Assembly (NCBI GenBank): GCA_030537155.1
Contig: JAUNOH010000008.1
Location: 1 to 64,000, forward strand
Direction: 5' to 3'
From: Bacillota bacterium
GTDB taxonomy: Bacteria; Bacillota_I; Bacilli_A; RFN20; CAG-826
Length of the DNA stretch: 64,000 nucleotides
Both the position numbers and the translations under genes were made by a program. Within the stretch, counting starts at the first letter, position 1. Each line of letters opens with the position of its first letter. Under the pieces are notes generated by a model. It was not told the DNA's origin. It did no database searches and saw only the letters and a list, made by a program, of their open reading frames with translations. Below, one piece after another: positions 25,046 through 34,461 of this stretch.

Positions 25046-25109
25046 CAGCGGTTTCCTCCTGTGGGACCCCGGGGGTCCTTGCGGGTGCGCAAGCGTGCGA
25101 AACAGGTGG

Positions 25110-25115
25110 TATAAT
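25110..25115 (+). promoter_or_regulatory. Extended -10 box 7 nt before an ATG
   Basis: TGGTATAAT (extended -10) ends 7 nt before the ATG at 25123, and no Shine-Dalgarno lies between. Transcription would start at or next to the ATG. Confidence 0.6.
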
Positions 25116-25122
25116 TCGGCTT

Positions 25123-26304
25123 ATGAAGAGAGGAAAGCCCCTATTTCTATTGGTAGCCTTGCCCCTATTGGGAGGCTTATTTTCCTGCCAGGGCAATGAA
25201 ACCGTAAATAAGGTCGACCTCGCCTATGGGGCCCTCTTTGACGAGGAGGCCACCGGGAATGGGATATTCAGCCTCAACCGGGTGTCGGGGGAGAATGGCT
25301 ATTACTATTCTAATTACCTCCCCTACTCCTCATTGCTCGCAAAGATCACGGATAAGGATTCCTTCATCCTCATCGTCCAGGCTGAAGGTGAGGAATGCCT
25401 CTGCTGGACTTCCTGGCGGGAATTATTATCCGCTTATATGAAGGAGCATAACGTCGAGATGCACCTGATCACCGAAGACGTCTTGGCGTATGCCCCTAAC
25501 GACGGGGAAACCCGGGCGGAGTCGCTTGGAATCACCCTCAACGGGGAGAATTCCCTCCTCATCTTCGATCAGGGGAAATTGGCCTATCAGGAATTTGCCC
25601 CCCTGGATTCTAAGTTTTTCTCCTCCTATAAGTATTTGGATTCCTACCTCGACGAGAGGATAAGCATGCCAAGGATGCTATCACTCACCAACGACCAGTT
25701 AGATGCCCTCTACGCCGGGGAGGATGACTTCTATGTCTACTTTGGCCGCTCCTCCTGCTCCGACTGCGCCTATTTCGAATCGGCCTACCTCGATTCCTTC
25801 CTAAAGGAAGATGATGGCACTTATTACTATCTCGACTGCGATTCCGAGGGCATCCGTTACTATCAGGGCGTGGAACCCCAGAACGAAGCATACCCAGAAT
25901 ATGCCGCCCTGGCCGAAACCCAATGGGCCGAATTCAAAGCCGAATATGGCTTAGCCTATGGGGAGGATAACCTGGCCGGCTATGGAACCGGCGTCGTGCC
26001 CACCATGATGAGGATATCCCCCGATGGAAATAGCCATATGGGCGATGTGATAGCCTCCTATGCGGTGTATATGAATGACGAATATAGCCTCGATGGCGAT
26101 ACCCTGAATATAACTGGGAGCTATTATTCCTCAAAAAGGCTATCGGCTGATCCGGATTATCTGGATTATCTCGGTGAAACCACCCCCTTGGATAGCCTAT
26201 CCTTCGACGGCTACCTCTCCTCGGGATATTCCACCGCCTATTCCTATTACCGCGAGAAAATCGCCCCCTATTACGAGACGATATTCGATAGCTTCCTAAA
26301 ATGA
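25123..26304 (+). CDS. Thioredoxin-like lipoprotein
   Basis: This 393-residue protein has a lipoprotein signal (LLGGLFSC, Cys about 22). It seems to contain two thioredoxin-like units: one near 80-180 with EECLCWTSW at the usual active-site position, and one near 200-320 with VYFGRSSCSDCAYFE, a CxxC motif, followed later by a cis-Pro-like GVVPTMMRISPDG. It would act outside the membrane in disulphide exchange or as an adhesin-like Trx protein. It is divergent from potABCD and ends at a terminator. Confidence 0.72.
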   Translation: MKRGKPLFLLVALPLLGGLFSCQGNETVNKVDLAYGALFDEEATGNGIFSLNRVSGENGYYYSNYLPYSSLLAKITDKDSFILIVQAEGEECLCWTSWRELLSAYMKEHNVEMHLITEDVLAYAPNDGETRAESLGITLNGENSLLIFDQGKLAYQEFAPLDSKFFSSYKYLDSYLDERISMPRMLSLTNDQLDALYAGEDDFYVYFGRSSCSDCAYFESAYLDSFLKEDDGTYYYLDCDSEGIRYYQGVEPQNEAYPEYAALAETQWAEFKAEYGLAYGEDNLAGYGTGVVPTMMRISPDGNSHMGDVIASYAVYMNDEYSLDGDTLNITGSYYSSKRLSADPDYLDYLGETTPLDSLSFDGYLSSGYSTAYSYYREKIAPYYETIFDSFLK

Positions 26305-26338
26305 AAAAGGCCCGGCAGATCCGGACCTTTTGTTTTTA
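26305..26338 (+). terminator. Terminator of the thioredoxin-like gene
   Basis: The AAAAGG-CCGG/CCGG-CCTTTT stem is followed by TTTTT directly after the stop. Confidence 0.75.
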
Positions 26339-26344
26339 TCTGCC

Positions 26345-27019
26345 TTATTCCCCGAAGAAGGTGCCGCGGGCCTTTTCCTTGGTTTCGGCCGAGGCGGTGA
26401 AGGGGATGCGGGTGGTGTAGCCGGCTTTGGCGGCCACGATGGCGTAGGTGGGCCACTCGAAGATCTTGGTGTTCCAGGCTAGAACGGAATCGTTATAGAC
26501 CTCGCGGGCCGCGGTGATCTCGCGCTGGAGGTAGGAGTTCTGCTGCATGGCATCCTCGATCTCGGCGTGGGCCTTGATGTCGGGATAGGCCTCGAGGGCG
26601 ACGTTGATCGAACGGCCGATGGCGTCGATCTGGGTGCTGGCCTCGTTGCGGGCCGCATCGTTGCTGGCGAAGTTGCCGCCGCGGTATTTGGCGACGTTCT
26701 CGAAGACGTCCTTGTCGAGCTTGACGGCCTTATTGACCAGCTGGGCGGCGTTTTCGAGGACGCGGACCCTCTGTTCGAGGTAGTTGTCGATCTGGGAGGC
26801 CGAGGCCTGGATCTTCTGCTGCATCTGCTGGAGGTGGGTCCTGGCCTTGATCTTCATGAAGATGAAGACGATGCCGGGGATGATGCCGCACACCCAAAGC
26901 AAGACCTGGAAGATGGTGCTTCCGACTCCGACTTTGACGGGTACCTGTTTCTCGATGACGTTGGCGTCCCTGCCCTTCTCGTTGACCGGGCCAGTCATTT
27001 CGTCTAATTCATTGGCCAT
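26345..27019 (-). CDS. LemA family protein
   Basis: This 224-residue protein has one N-terminal transmembrane helix (FQVLLWVCGIIPGIVFIFM), then a long helical region with QIDNYLEQRVRVLENAAQLVNKAV and AYPDIKAH, and ends with YNDSVLAWNTKIFEWPTYAIVAA. These are LemA-family features (a helical bundle on the cytoplasmic membrane, function unclear). The ATG follows AAGGAGG. It lies just downstream of a large membrane protein gene on the same strand. Confidence 0.9.
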   Translation of the reverse strand: MANELDEMTGPVNEKGRDANVIEKQVPVKVGVGSTIFQVLLWVCGIIPGIVFIFMKIKARTHLQQMQQKIQASASQIDNYLEQRVRVLENAAQLVNKAVKLDKDVFENVAKYRGGNFASNDAARNEASTQIDAIGRSINVALEAYPDIKAHAEIEDAMQQNSYLQREITAAREVYNDSVLAWNTKIFEWPTYAIVAAKAGYTTRIPFTASAETKEKARGTFFGE

Positions 27020-27090
27020 AGATTTTCCTCCTTGGATGCGGGTATAACCCCTATCTAGATAAGATTAGCATATTATGCGGACGCGGGGGT

Positions 27091-29007
27091 CTATTTTTCT
27101 TCACCGGTTTTCTCTTTGACCGTCGATTCCGGCATAGCCGGCTTTTCCTTTTCCTCGGCTTTGGGGCTCAATAATGCGGATAGCTGCTTCGCCGTCTCGG
27201 GGCTGAAGCCACCCAAATAGGCGCCGAGCCTCCGCGAATACTTGGCCAAAGGCGACTTCGAGAGGGTCTTCAATAGGTTCTGGTAGCCTTGGTTCTTTGA
27301 AAGGGAATCGAGGTAGTTTTTGCTGGCGTTCGCGTTGGTGAAGCTGGCCTGGGTCTTCTTGGTGACCGGGATGTATTCGACCCAGTGGACCGGGATGTTA
27401 TGCAGGCGGCCGTCCGGACCCATCTCGGGGACGTATTCGACCCGGGGTTCGCCCCGGAAGCCATAGGCCGTGATGGTGACCTCATCGATCGGGCCGTTTT
27501 TCTTGTCGAGCTTGACCTTGTTGATGATGTCGGTGCAGCAATCCTGCGGCTTCAGGATATCTTTGTCGAAGGTATTGGCCAAAACCTCGTGCTCATAACG
27601 GGAGAGGTTGCTCTTGAAGGCGTGGCCGTAGATATATTCCCTGGGCTTCATCTGCTGATAAAGCGGGATGGCGATTAAGGGGGCGGCGTCCCAGTAGAAG
27701 TTTTGGAAGTAATAGGTCACATAGTTGACGAAGTTCTCCCTCATCTTGTCGTGGTCGAAGCCGGCGAAGGAGTCCGGATCGGCGTAGTAGTTGGCCGATT
27801 GGGAATGCTTGGAGCCGATGACGTTGACCATCTTCTCCTTGGTGAAGTGGAAATCATCGCCATAGGGGGCCTTCGATTTGATGATCTCGAGCTCGTTTTG
27901 CTGGGCCAAGGGGGTGAAGAGGAGGCGGAACTGGGCCTCGTCGTTCCTATCCCAGGCATGCCAGAGCACCTCGAACTCGTCGTTGGACATGGCGGTGAAA
28001 TTGGTGGACTGATTATCGTCCATCAATTCCTTCTCGGCCTTCTTCTTGGCGCCTTTGGCCCCGGAGCGGACCTGCTTTTCGAGATCCTTCTCGCTGGAAT
28101 TGATGTCGACCTGCGGGGAACGGGAGAAGCAGAGTTTCGGGGCGGCCTCATTGGCATAGACTAAGAAGGTCTCATAGTGATAGCTCGGGGCCGGTTTGGT
28201 GATGGCGGCCGTCAAAGTGGCGGTTTTGACCACGGTCCTCGTCCCGTTTTTGGTGGAGACGGTCGTGGTATAGGTGATGGTGATGGAGCCGGTGTAACGC
28301 TTCTGGACCATCCGCTTTTTATGGACCCTCTCGATTAAGAAGGGGTTACCGACGATGGAGCCGGATTGGACGAATTCGATGGAGGTGTCGTTGTCGTAGA
28401 TGGCCGGAACGCCATATTTCTCGATCAGATACGTATATTTTTCGACGTCGAAGTTCTCGTCCATTTGGAATAAGGGCACGGCGGTCGAGATGGCCTTTTG
28501 CGGCATCCCCCAGTCGAAGAGGGCGTTGGCCGGGTTCATCTGGGCATAGGCCTCGGCGAGGAGCTTTTTGCATTCGGCGTCGAGCTGGTTGACTTTCTTC
28601 TGGGCGGCCTCGATGGCGGCCTGGAGGGCCCCTTTGGCGTGGCGCCACAGCAAGATGCCGACCACCACTCCCAAAACCACCACCCCGATGGAGATGCCAC
28701 CCATGAGGTAGTTGGCGTTCATGAAGCCGAAGACGGCGACGATGACGGCGACCACCGCCGCCACGAAGAAGAAGATGGCAAAGCCCTTGGCCAAGCCGCT
28801 TTTCCCTTTGGCTGAGGATAACTCGGCCTGGGCCTTCTCGAGTTTTTCCTTGGTTTCGTAGTAGCGTTTGCAGGTCTCGCGGTTGGCCTCGACTTTGACT
28901 TTCCCCTTCTTGATGAGGGCGTCGAAATCCTCGCCGGCCTGGGCGATGACCTTCTCTTTTAGCCCGGGATACATGTCGACCGGGTCGAGGATGGAGTTAT
29001 CTTTCAT
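27091..29007 (-). CDS. Large membrane-anchored protein, unknown
   Basis: This 638-residue protein starts with a helical coiled-coil-like region (YYETKEKLEKAQAEL), then two close transmembrane helices (about 72-120), a second helical region (AAQKKVNQLDAECKKLL), and a long soluble C-terminal part without recognised motifs. I take the ATG at 29005-29007, because a longer frame would begin inside the pepC terminator. A minus TATAAT at 29015-29020 sits 7 nt before this ATG and there is no Shine-Dalgarno. LemA genes often neighbour DUF3137-like membrane proteins; this may be such a partner. Confidence 0.7.
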   Translation of the reverse strand: MKDNSILDPVDMYPGLKEKVIAQAGEDFDALIKKGKVKVEANRETCKRYYETKEKLEKAQAELSSAKGKSGLAKGFAIFFFVAAVVAVIVAVFGFMNANYLMGGISIGVVVLGVVVGILLWRHAKGALQAAIEAAQKKVNQLDAECKKLLAEAYAQMNPANALFDWGMPQKAISTAVPLFQMDENFDVEKYTYLIEKYGVPAIYDNDTSIEFVQSGSIVGNPFLIERVHKKRMVQKRYTGSITITYTTTVSTKNGTRTVVKTATLTAAITKPAPSYHYETFLVYANEAAPKLCFSRSPQVDINSSEKDLEKQVRSGAKGAKKKAEKELMDDNQSTNFTAMSNDEFEVLWHAWDRNDEAQFRLLFTPLAQQNELEIIKSKAPYGDDFHFTKEKMVNVIGSKHSQSANYYADPDSFAGFDHDKMRENFVNYVTYYFQNFYWDAAPLIAIPLYQQMKPREYIYGHAFKSNLSRYEHEVLANTFDKDILKPQDCCTDIINKVKLDKKNGPIDEVTITAYGFRGEPRVEYVPEMGPDGRLHNIPVHWVEYIPVTKKTQASFTNANASKNYLDSLSKNQGYQNLLKTLSKSPLAKYSRRLGAYLGGFSPETAKQLSALLSPKAEEKEKPAMPESTVKEKTGEEK

Positions 29008-29045
29008 AGCGAATATTATAGCAGTCAATATACCCGCGGGTGTGC

Positions 29046-29083
29046 AAAGAAAAACCGCTGTTTTGCCAGCGGTCATTCATTTT
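29046..29083 (-). terminator. pepC terminator
   Basis: ACCGCTG and CAGCGGT form a stem around TTTTGC. On the minus strand it is followed by TTTTTC, a few bases past the pepC stop. Confidence 0.7.
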
Positions 29084-29085
29084 TA

Positions 29086-30429
29086 TTAGTCGGCCAGGGT
29101 GCCCATCGGGTCCCAGGGCTTGAGGTGAGTCGGCTCAGCCTCGGTGGCGGAGACCTCCTCCGCGGTGAGGTACTTCTTCAAGACCACGGCCTGATAGACG
29201 AAGGTGTCGAAGAATTCCTTGCTCATGATGTAATAGCCGGCGATGCCGTTATCGCCGCCCCAGGAGTTCTCGATCTTCCATTTCTGGGGGACGCCGCCGA
29301 CGAGGTCGACGCCGGTGATGACCATCGCGTGGTTCATGGCGCTATGGCGATAATCGAGCATATCCTCCTTCGAGAATTCGAGGGGGATGCCGAAAGTCGT
29401 CTCGTAATCGAAGGATTTGCTATCCCAATAGGGAAGCTCGCGGGTGCGGTAGAAGCCGACGTCGGAGCCAAACCAGACCGGGAGCCCGTCCTTAAGCTGG
29501 GCGATGATGGCCTCCTTCATCCTCTCCATCTCGACGTTGAGGTGGTTGATGGGCTTGCCCTCGACGACGTTGCCGAGGAAGTCGACGGTGAAGTTTTTGC
29601 CATAGGGCTTATCCTTGGTCGGCGAATTGATGAGCGACTGATAATCGTCGACGAGTGAGCCGACGTATTTCTCGAAGAAGGATTTCGGGGTGAGGTTCTT
29701 GACGATGTGGTATTTGCCCTTCTCATCCTCGTACTGGAAGTCGAATTTCTTCGGGGGGACACCAAAGGCGTTCAGGAACATGGTGTAGATCTTGCCCATG
29801 ACCTCATCCTTGAGGGGGCGGATCTCCTCGGCTTTGCCGGCCACATAAAGCTTATGGGCATCGGCGGCGAACTTCCTGATGGCGGCGTTGACCAGTTGGT
29901 CGAGGGCCCTGGTGCTGTTGGACTGGGCGGTCTCGGGGAAGGCATCCTGCGGGACTAGACCATACTTATTGACCAAGTTGACGAACATATCCCACTGCCC
30001 GCCATCGCTCACCGGCATGAAGAGGATGAACTGGAGGACGCGGTCCTCGCTGTCCTTATCGGCCAATTTGATGCAGGATTCGAGAGCAAAGTTAGCCTTC
30101 TCGATCTTGTCATAGAGGGAGATGTAGTTTTGGGAGAGCTCGAATTTCTTCAGCCCGAGCTTAGTGGCCACGATCTCGCGGAGGACGTTGAGCCCGGCGA
30201 AAATCCAGCAACGGCCCGATTGCCTCTGGTTGGTGACCGGGAGGGTCTTCACCTCGACGGAGAAGTGGTTGGTGACTGAGGGGGCGGCCTCACTCACGTA
30301 GATGACCTGATCGACGTTGGCCCTCGATAGGGCGTGGCGGATGATCGGGTTCCTCTTATCCTTGGCATAATCTTTGTTCAGTTTCTTGGTGACTTCCTCA
30401 TCGAGGGCACCGATGACTTTTTCGCTCAT
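29086..30429 (-). CDS. pepC: Aminopeptidase C (bleomycin hydrolase family)
   Basis: This 447-residue cytoplasmic cysteine aminopeptidase of family C1B trims peptides. The catalytic Cys is in NQRQSGRCWIFAGLN, the His in MNHAMVITGVD and the Asn in WKIENSWG. The length matches PepC (about 440-450). The ATG at 30427-30429 follows GAAAGGAAA. A TATAAT lies further upstream on the minus strand, leaving a leader of normal length. It is divergent from pepT, so two peptide-degrading enzymes share one intergenic region. Confidence 0.95.
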   Translation of the reverse strand: MSEKVIGALDEEVTKKLNKDYAKDKRNPIIRHALSRANVDQVIYVSEAAPSVTNHFSVEVKTLPVTNQRQSGRCWIFAGLNVLREIVATKLGLKKFELSQNYISLYDKIEKANFALESCIKLADKDSEDRVLQFILFMPVSDGGQWDMFVNLVNKYGLVPQDAFPETAQSNSTRALDQLVNAAIRKFAADAHKLYVAGKAEEIRPLKDEVMGKIYTMFLNAFGVPPKKFDFQYEDEKGKYHIVKNLTPKSFFEKYVGSLVDDYQSLINSPTKDKPYGKNFTVDFLGNVVEGKPINHLNVEMERMKEAIIAQLKDGLPVWFGSDVGFYRTRELPYWDSKSFDYETTFGIPLEFSKEDMLDYRHSAMNHAMVITGVDLVGGVPQKWKIENSWGGDNGIAGYYIMSKEFFDTFVYQAVVLKKYLTAEEVSATEAEPTHLKPWDPMGTLAD

Positions 30430-30585
30430 TTGGCGGTATTTCCTTTCTCTTTCTTGTAAGAAACGGCTAACCGCTATTATAGAACCGCGGATTTTTTGGG
30501 CAACTAGATAACTCACTCAACCGGGTCGCCATCTTCCTTTTTTCGCCCGCGAATATAAAATTAGACGCCAAGGAAGAAAGAAAAT

Positions 30586-31794
30586 ATGGACAAAAACCTA
30601 GAGAGATTCGTCAAATACTGCAAAATCGACACCCAATCCGATTCCACCTCATCTTTGATCCCCTCGACCCCCAAGCAGCTAAACCTCACGAAGGAACTGC
30701 TTAAGGACCTCAACGAGATGGGCATCAAAGGCGAGATCGATGAGTTCGGCCTGCTATACGCCAAATTGCCGGGCGAGGAGGGATTGGACCCCATCGGCCT
30801 AAACGCCCACGTCGACACCGCCGAGGAGATCACCGACACCAACTGCTCGCCCCGTTACATCGAAAACTACGACGGCGGCACCATCAGGCTCAACGAGACC
30901 TACTCGATGGGGCCGGAGCAATTCCCCTGCCTTAGCAAATTCAAGGGAGACGATCTAATCGTCACCGACGGCAACACCCTTTTGGGGGCCGATGATAAAG
31001 CCGGCATCGCCATCATCATGGCCGCCCTCGACTACTACACCTCCCATCCCGAAAAAAAGCACCACCCGGTCTGCATCCTCTTCTCCAACGACGAGGAGAT
31101 CGGTCGTGGGCCCGACCACTTCGACGCCGAAAAATTCGGGGCCGCATACGCCTATACCATCGACGGCGAGGTCTATGACACCGTCTCATACGAGAACTTC
31201 AACGCCGCCCACGCCTTCGTCAACATCAAGGGCGTCACCGTCCACCCCGGTGAAGCCAAGGATCAGATGGTCAACGCCGGGTCGTTAGCCTGCGAATTCG
31301 ATGGGTTATTGCCTGCCTTATCCCGCCCCCAATACACCGAATGGCGCGAGGGTTTCGTCCACCTCATCTCCATGGAGGGCGAATGCGATAAGGCCAGGAT
31401 GCGTTACATCATCCGCGACCATGACCGCGAGAAATTGGCCGCCTTGAAGGACACCTTCATCCGGGCCCGCGACGAACTTAGAAGCAAATACCCAAAGGCG
31501 GAAATCGAGGTCGAGCTATACGATGATTACCGCAACATGAAGGAATGCATCGATAAGGATCCGCGCTGCATCGAGAGGATCGAGAAGACTTTCGCCAAGC
31601 TCGGTCACAAGATCGTCTACAAGCCGATGCGCGGCGGGACCGACGGGGCCGGCTTCTCCTTCAAGGGCTGCCCCACACCCAACCTTGGGACCGGGAGCTA
31701 TAACCACCACGGCCGCTTCGAATTCCTCTCCGTCGGGGAATTCAACAAGATGGTCGAAATCGTGATTACCTTGCTATCCGCCGACTTGAAATAG
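30586..31794 (+). CDS. pepT: Peptidase T (tripeptide aminopeptidase)
   Basis: This 402-residue M20-family metallopeptidase removes the N-terminal residue of tripeptides. Zinc-site motifs are present: GLNAHVDTAEE, LLGADDKAGIA, FSNDEEIGRGPDHFD, YTIDGE and MRGGTDGAGFSFKG. The length fits PepT. The ATG follows AAGGAAGAAAG. It ends in TAG and is followed by a terminator. Confidence 0.95.
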   Translation: MDKNLERFVKYCKIDTQSDSTSSLIPSTPKQLNLTKELLKDLNEMGIKGEIDEFGLLYAKLPGEEGLDPIGLNAHVDTAEEITDTNCSPRYIENYDGGTIRLNETYSMGPEQFPCLSKFKGDDLIVTDGNTLLGADDKAGIAIIMAALDYYTSHPEKKHHPVCILFSNDEEIGRGPDHFDAEKFGAAYAYTIDGEVYDTVSYENFNAAHAFVNIKGVTVHPGEAKDQMVNAGSLACEFDGLLPALSRPQYTEWREGFVHLISMEGECDKARMRYIIRDHDREKLAALKDTFIRARDELRSKYPKAEIEVELYDDYRNMKECIDKDPRCIERIEKTFAKLGHKIVYKPMRGGTDGAGFSFKGCPTPNLGTGSYNHHGRFEFLSVGEFNKMVEIVITLLSADLK

Positions 31795-31798
31795 CAAC

Positions 31799-31832
31799 GA
31801 AAAACCCCGATGGCCTCGGGGTTTTCTTTTTG
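31799..31832. terminator. Bidirectional terminator between pepT and mscS
   Basis: The AACCCCGA/TCGGGGTT stem has a T-rich tract on both strands and separates the convergent genes. Confidence 0.8.
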
Positions 31833-31835
31833 CCT

Positions 31836-32867
31836 TTATTTTTGCTTTTGGCTGACTTGGATCTGGTTGATGACGATCTGGATGTTGTTTTTCTTCAATA
31901 GGAGCAGGTAATGCTCGTTTAGCTTCCTCGTCGCATCGAATTTATCGTCTTCCTTTATGCGGGCGATCATCCTGCAGGTTACCCCGTTTAGCCCCAATTC
32001 CTGATAGCCGAGGAAGAGGGGGTCCTCCTGGATGATGGGGAATTCGACGCGGAGGTTCGGAAGGTCATCCTCGATGAGCTTACGCAGAGCCACGAAATCG
32101 GTGTCGTAGCTGACCGTGAAGTCGCAGACGGCCGTCGATAGCTGGCGCGAGAGGTTGACGACGGTGTTGATCTGGTTGTTCCTGATGACCTTTAGGTTTT
32201 TGGCCATATCCTCGAGTTTGACGCAGGATAGGGAGATCTCGGTGACCGTGCCCCTGAAGGAGTCGATGACCACCACATCCCCAACCTGAAATTGGTCCTC
32301 GAAGACGATTTCGATGCCGGCGATGACATCGGCGATCAGAGTCTGGGCCCCGAGGCCGACGATCAAAGCCAAAACCCCGGCCGAGGCGATGAGGGTGGCG
32401 GTGTCGACGCCCCACACCGATAAGATGCCAAGGATGACCCCGATGCCGGCGATGTATTTGACGCCGCTGGAAGCCAATCTCGAGATGGTGACGGCCTTAT
32501 GGCTCCTTTTGGCGAAGGTGGCCACGATGATGATTCGGATCAGATAGGCGATGCCCTCCACCACCATCAATACCTGGATGGAGGATAGTATCTTGGCGGT
32601 TACGTGGTTGGCCTCATCGAAGAGGTATGGATAAATCCAGGTGTCGCTGGGGAGGAAGCGGTCTAAAAGGATATAGGCCAGGCAGAAGGCGGCGAAGACC
32701 ACGAAGAATATGAAATAGTTCCGGGCTTCTTTTTTGCTCTTTTTCCTCTCCTCATAACGCCGATTCGCGTCGAGGGCGTCCTTGGTCTCCTCCACGCTTT
32801 TGACCAAGGCCTGGGTTATCCCCTTTTCCTCGATCTTGGCTTTCTTCTCTTCGCTTTTCTTGCTCAT
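31836..32867 (-). CDS. MscS-family mechanosensitive channel
   Basis: This 343-residue protein has a charged N-terminal coil, several transmembrane helices (about 50-210) and the MscS pore and beta domain: GVLALIVGLGAQTLIADVIAGIEIVFEDQFQVGDVV, then GTVTEISLSCVKL and NNQINTVVNLSR. Family members open on membrane tension to release solutes after osmotic downshock. It is downstream of a single-helix protein gene on the same strand. Confidence 0.93.
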   Translation of the reverse strand: MSKKSEEKKAKIEEKGITQALVKSVEETKDALDANRRYEERKKSKKEARNYFIFFVVFAAFCLAYILLDRFLPSDTWIYPYLFDEANHVTAKILSSIQVLMVVEGIAYLIRIIIVATFAKRSHKAVTISRLASSGVKYIAGIGVILGILSVWGVDTATLIASAGVLALIVGLGAQTLIADVIAGIEIVFEDQFQVGDVVVIDSFRGTVTEISLSCVKLEDMAKNLKVIRNNQINTVVNLSRQLSTAVCDFTVSYDTDFVALRKLIEDDLPNLRVEFPIIQEDPLFLGYQELGLNGVTCRMIARIKEDDKFDATRKLNEHYLLLLKKNNIQIVINQIQVSQKQK

Positions 32868-32879
32868 GTTGCTCTCCCT

Positions 32880-33542
32880 TTATTCGATGTTTCCTTCGTT
32901 TTCATATAGGGTGCTCACCCCATAGCCATAATCAGCTTTGATCGTGAAGCTATACCTCCCGGCATACGCTTCCGGGAAAGAATAGGCGCTTTCCCCACTG
33001 ATGTTTTGGTAATAGTAATTCCCCGAACCAAAAGTCCTCTCCGGAACCTCTTCGTCCAATTGGGTGGCGAGGGAGTATTGGTGCTCGAAGCTTATCTCCC
33101 CGCCTGCTTCCACATACACATACAAAGTGGTCACGACGTTGTATTTGACCTGAAATTCGTAGCTCAGCGTTTTATGTGTCCCGAGGTCATTTATCTGATA
33201 GAGGGCGGAGTCCGAATATAGGCCCGTCAGGGTCGGGGTGGCCGCTGAAACGGCTTCGATGATATAGGAATAGGTGATGATCGTGATGGCCGAGGCGCTT
33301 AGGGCGATGCTGACGATCCTGGCCATCTTGGTGGCCTTATTGATGTTGCCCTCATATTTGGTTTCGGCCAAAGATGAGCCCAAATCGAGCTCGGAATATG
33401 TCGAATCCTCGGGAATTACCCCATCTAAGTTCGGGCTGGGATCGGTTTGGTCGGTGCTATCGGGCTCAACGTAAAACTCGGTGGCCATATCCAAATTGAT
33501 GTTGACCATCCAGTCCTGATTGTTCGTCGCCTTATTCGCCAT
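32880..33542 (-). CDS. Single-helix surface-like protein, unknown
   Basis: This 220-residue protein has an acidic, Asp/Ser/Thr-rich N-terminus, one hydrophobic helix (about 78-100, IVSIALSASAITIITYSYIIEAV) and a C-terminal beta-rich domain with many Tyr residues. No family is recognised. The ATG at 33540-33542 follows a minus TATACT by 7 nt with no Shine-Dalgarno, suggesting a leaderless mRNA. It lies 12 bases upstream of mscS and is probably co-transcribed with it. Confidence 0.65.
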   Translation of the reverse strand: MANKATNNQDWMVNINLDMATEFYVEPDSTDQTDPSPNLDGVIPEDSTYSELDLGSSLAETKYEGNINKATKMARIVSIALSASAITIITYSYIIEAVSAATPTLTGLYSDSALYQINDLGTHKTLSYEFQVKYNVVTTLYVYVEAGGEISFEHQYSLATQLDEEVPERTFGSGNYYYQNISGESAYSFPEAYAGRYSFTIKADYGYGVSTLYENEGNIE

Positions 33543-33609
33543 TGGAGAAAGTATATCGTTTTTCTTCGCCTTTTTTGCCTAAATGCGGCAAATAGGAGTA
33601 ATTTTCGAA

Positions 33610-33638
33610 CAAAAAAGGCCCCGTTTATGTCGGGGCCG
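33610..33638 (-). terminator. Terminator of tRNA-Gln
   Basis: The GGCCCCG/CGGGGCC stem is followed on the minus strand by TTTTTT, 12 bases past the CCA end. Confidence 0.85.
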
Positions 33639-33649
33639 GTGTTTTTGCT

Positions 33650-33724
33650 TGGCTGGGGTGGCTGGGATCGGACCAGCGCATGCGGGTTTCAGAGACCCGT
33701 GCCTTACCGCTTGGCTACACCCCA
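33650..33724 (-). tRNA. tRNA-Gln (CTG)
   Basis: A 75-nt cloverleaf with acceptor TGGGGTG/CACCCCA, anticodon loop CTCTGAA (CTG) flanked by CGGGT/ACCCG, discriminator G and encoded CCA. The U1-A72 pair is typical of tRNA-Gln. Confidence 0.93.
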
Positions 33725-33840
33725 AGGCAAACGATATTTTACTCACCTAGGCCCGCTTGGCAAGAGATAAAGCGCGGGCGGGCGAATTAAGGTTGGCAAA
33801 GAAGATTCGTGGGCTATAATCGGCTTTGGGAGGAGCGACG

Positions 33841-34461
33841 ATGCCATTTGTTATCGCGGTTACCGGGGGCTCGGGTTCGGGCAAGAGCTTCCTGGCCAAA
33901 GCCATCAGCTACAATCTCAATATCCCGGTCTCCATCTATTCCTATGACTGCTACTACCGGGGTCATCCGGAACTCCCCCTGTCCGAACGGGCCAAGATCA
34001 ATTACGACTCCCCGGCGGAATTGGACGAGGAGCTATACCTCACCCACCTCGAGGCGATCAAGCGCGGGGAGAAAGTCCAACTACCCCAATATGACTTCGC
34101 CAACCACCTCCGCAAGAAGATGGCGCGGGCCTTTACCCCCAAGGAGATAGTTATCGTCGAGGGGATCCTCACGATGTCGGTGCCCGGGGCCAAATACGAT
34201 TTCACGATCTTCGTGGATGCCGATCCCGACGTCAGGCTCTCCCGCCGCATAATGCGGGACACCGCCGAGCGGGGCAGAAGCGTCCAATCGGTCATCAACC
34301 AATACCTATCCAGCGTCAAGCCGATGCACGAAAAATACATCGAGCCCCACAAAAAGGAGGCCGATTTGGTTTTCCTCAATAACGGGGGCAACGGCATCGA
34401 GCCGGAAAAGATGGCGGAGTTGATCGCCAAGATAAAGGAAGCCTACGATTCCAAAAGATGA
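33841..34461 (+). CDS. Uridine kinase-like P-loop kinase
   Basis: This 206-residue kinase has the P-loop GGSGSGKS (about 9-16), SYDCYYRG with the acidic base region, QLPQYDFANHLR, IVEGILTM and FIFVDADPDVRLSRRIMRD, all typical of uridine kinase / phosphoribulokinase relatives. It would phosphorylate uridine/cytidine or a related substrate. The ATG follows GGGAGGAG with an upstream TATAAT. It overlaps the amidohydrolase gene by 4 bases. Confidence 0.88.
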   Translation: MPFVIAVTGGSGSGKSFLAKAISYNLNIPVSIYSYDCYYRGHPELPLSERAKINYDSPAELDEELYLTHLEAIKRGEKVQLPQYDFANHLRKKMARAFTPKEIVIVEGILTMSVPGAKYDFTIFVDADPDVRLSRRIMRDTAERGRSVQSVINQYLSSVKPMHEKYIEPHKKEADLVFLNNGGNGIEPEKMAELIAKIKEAYDSKR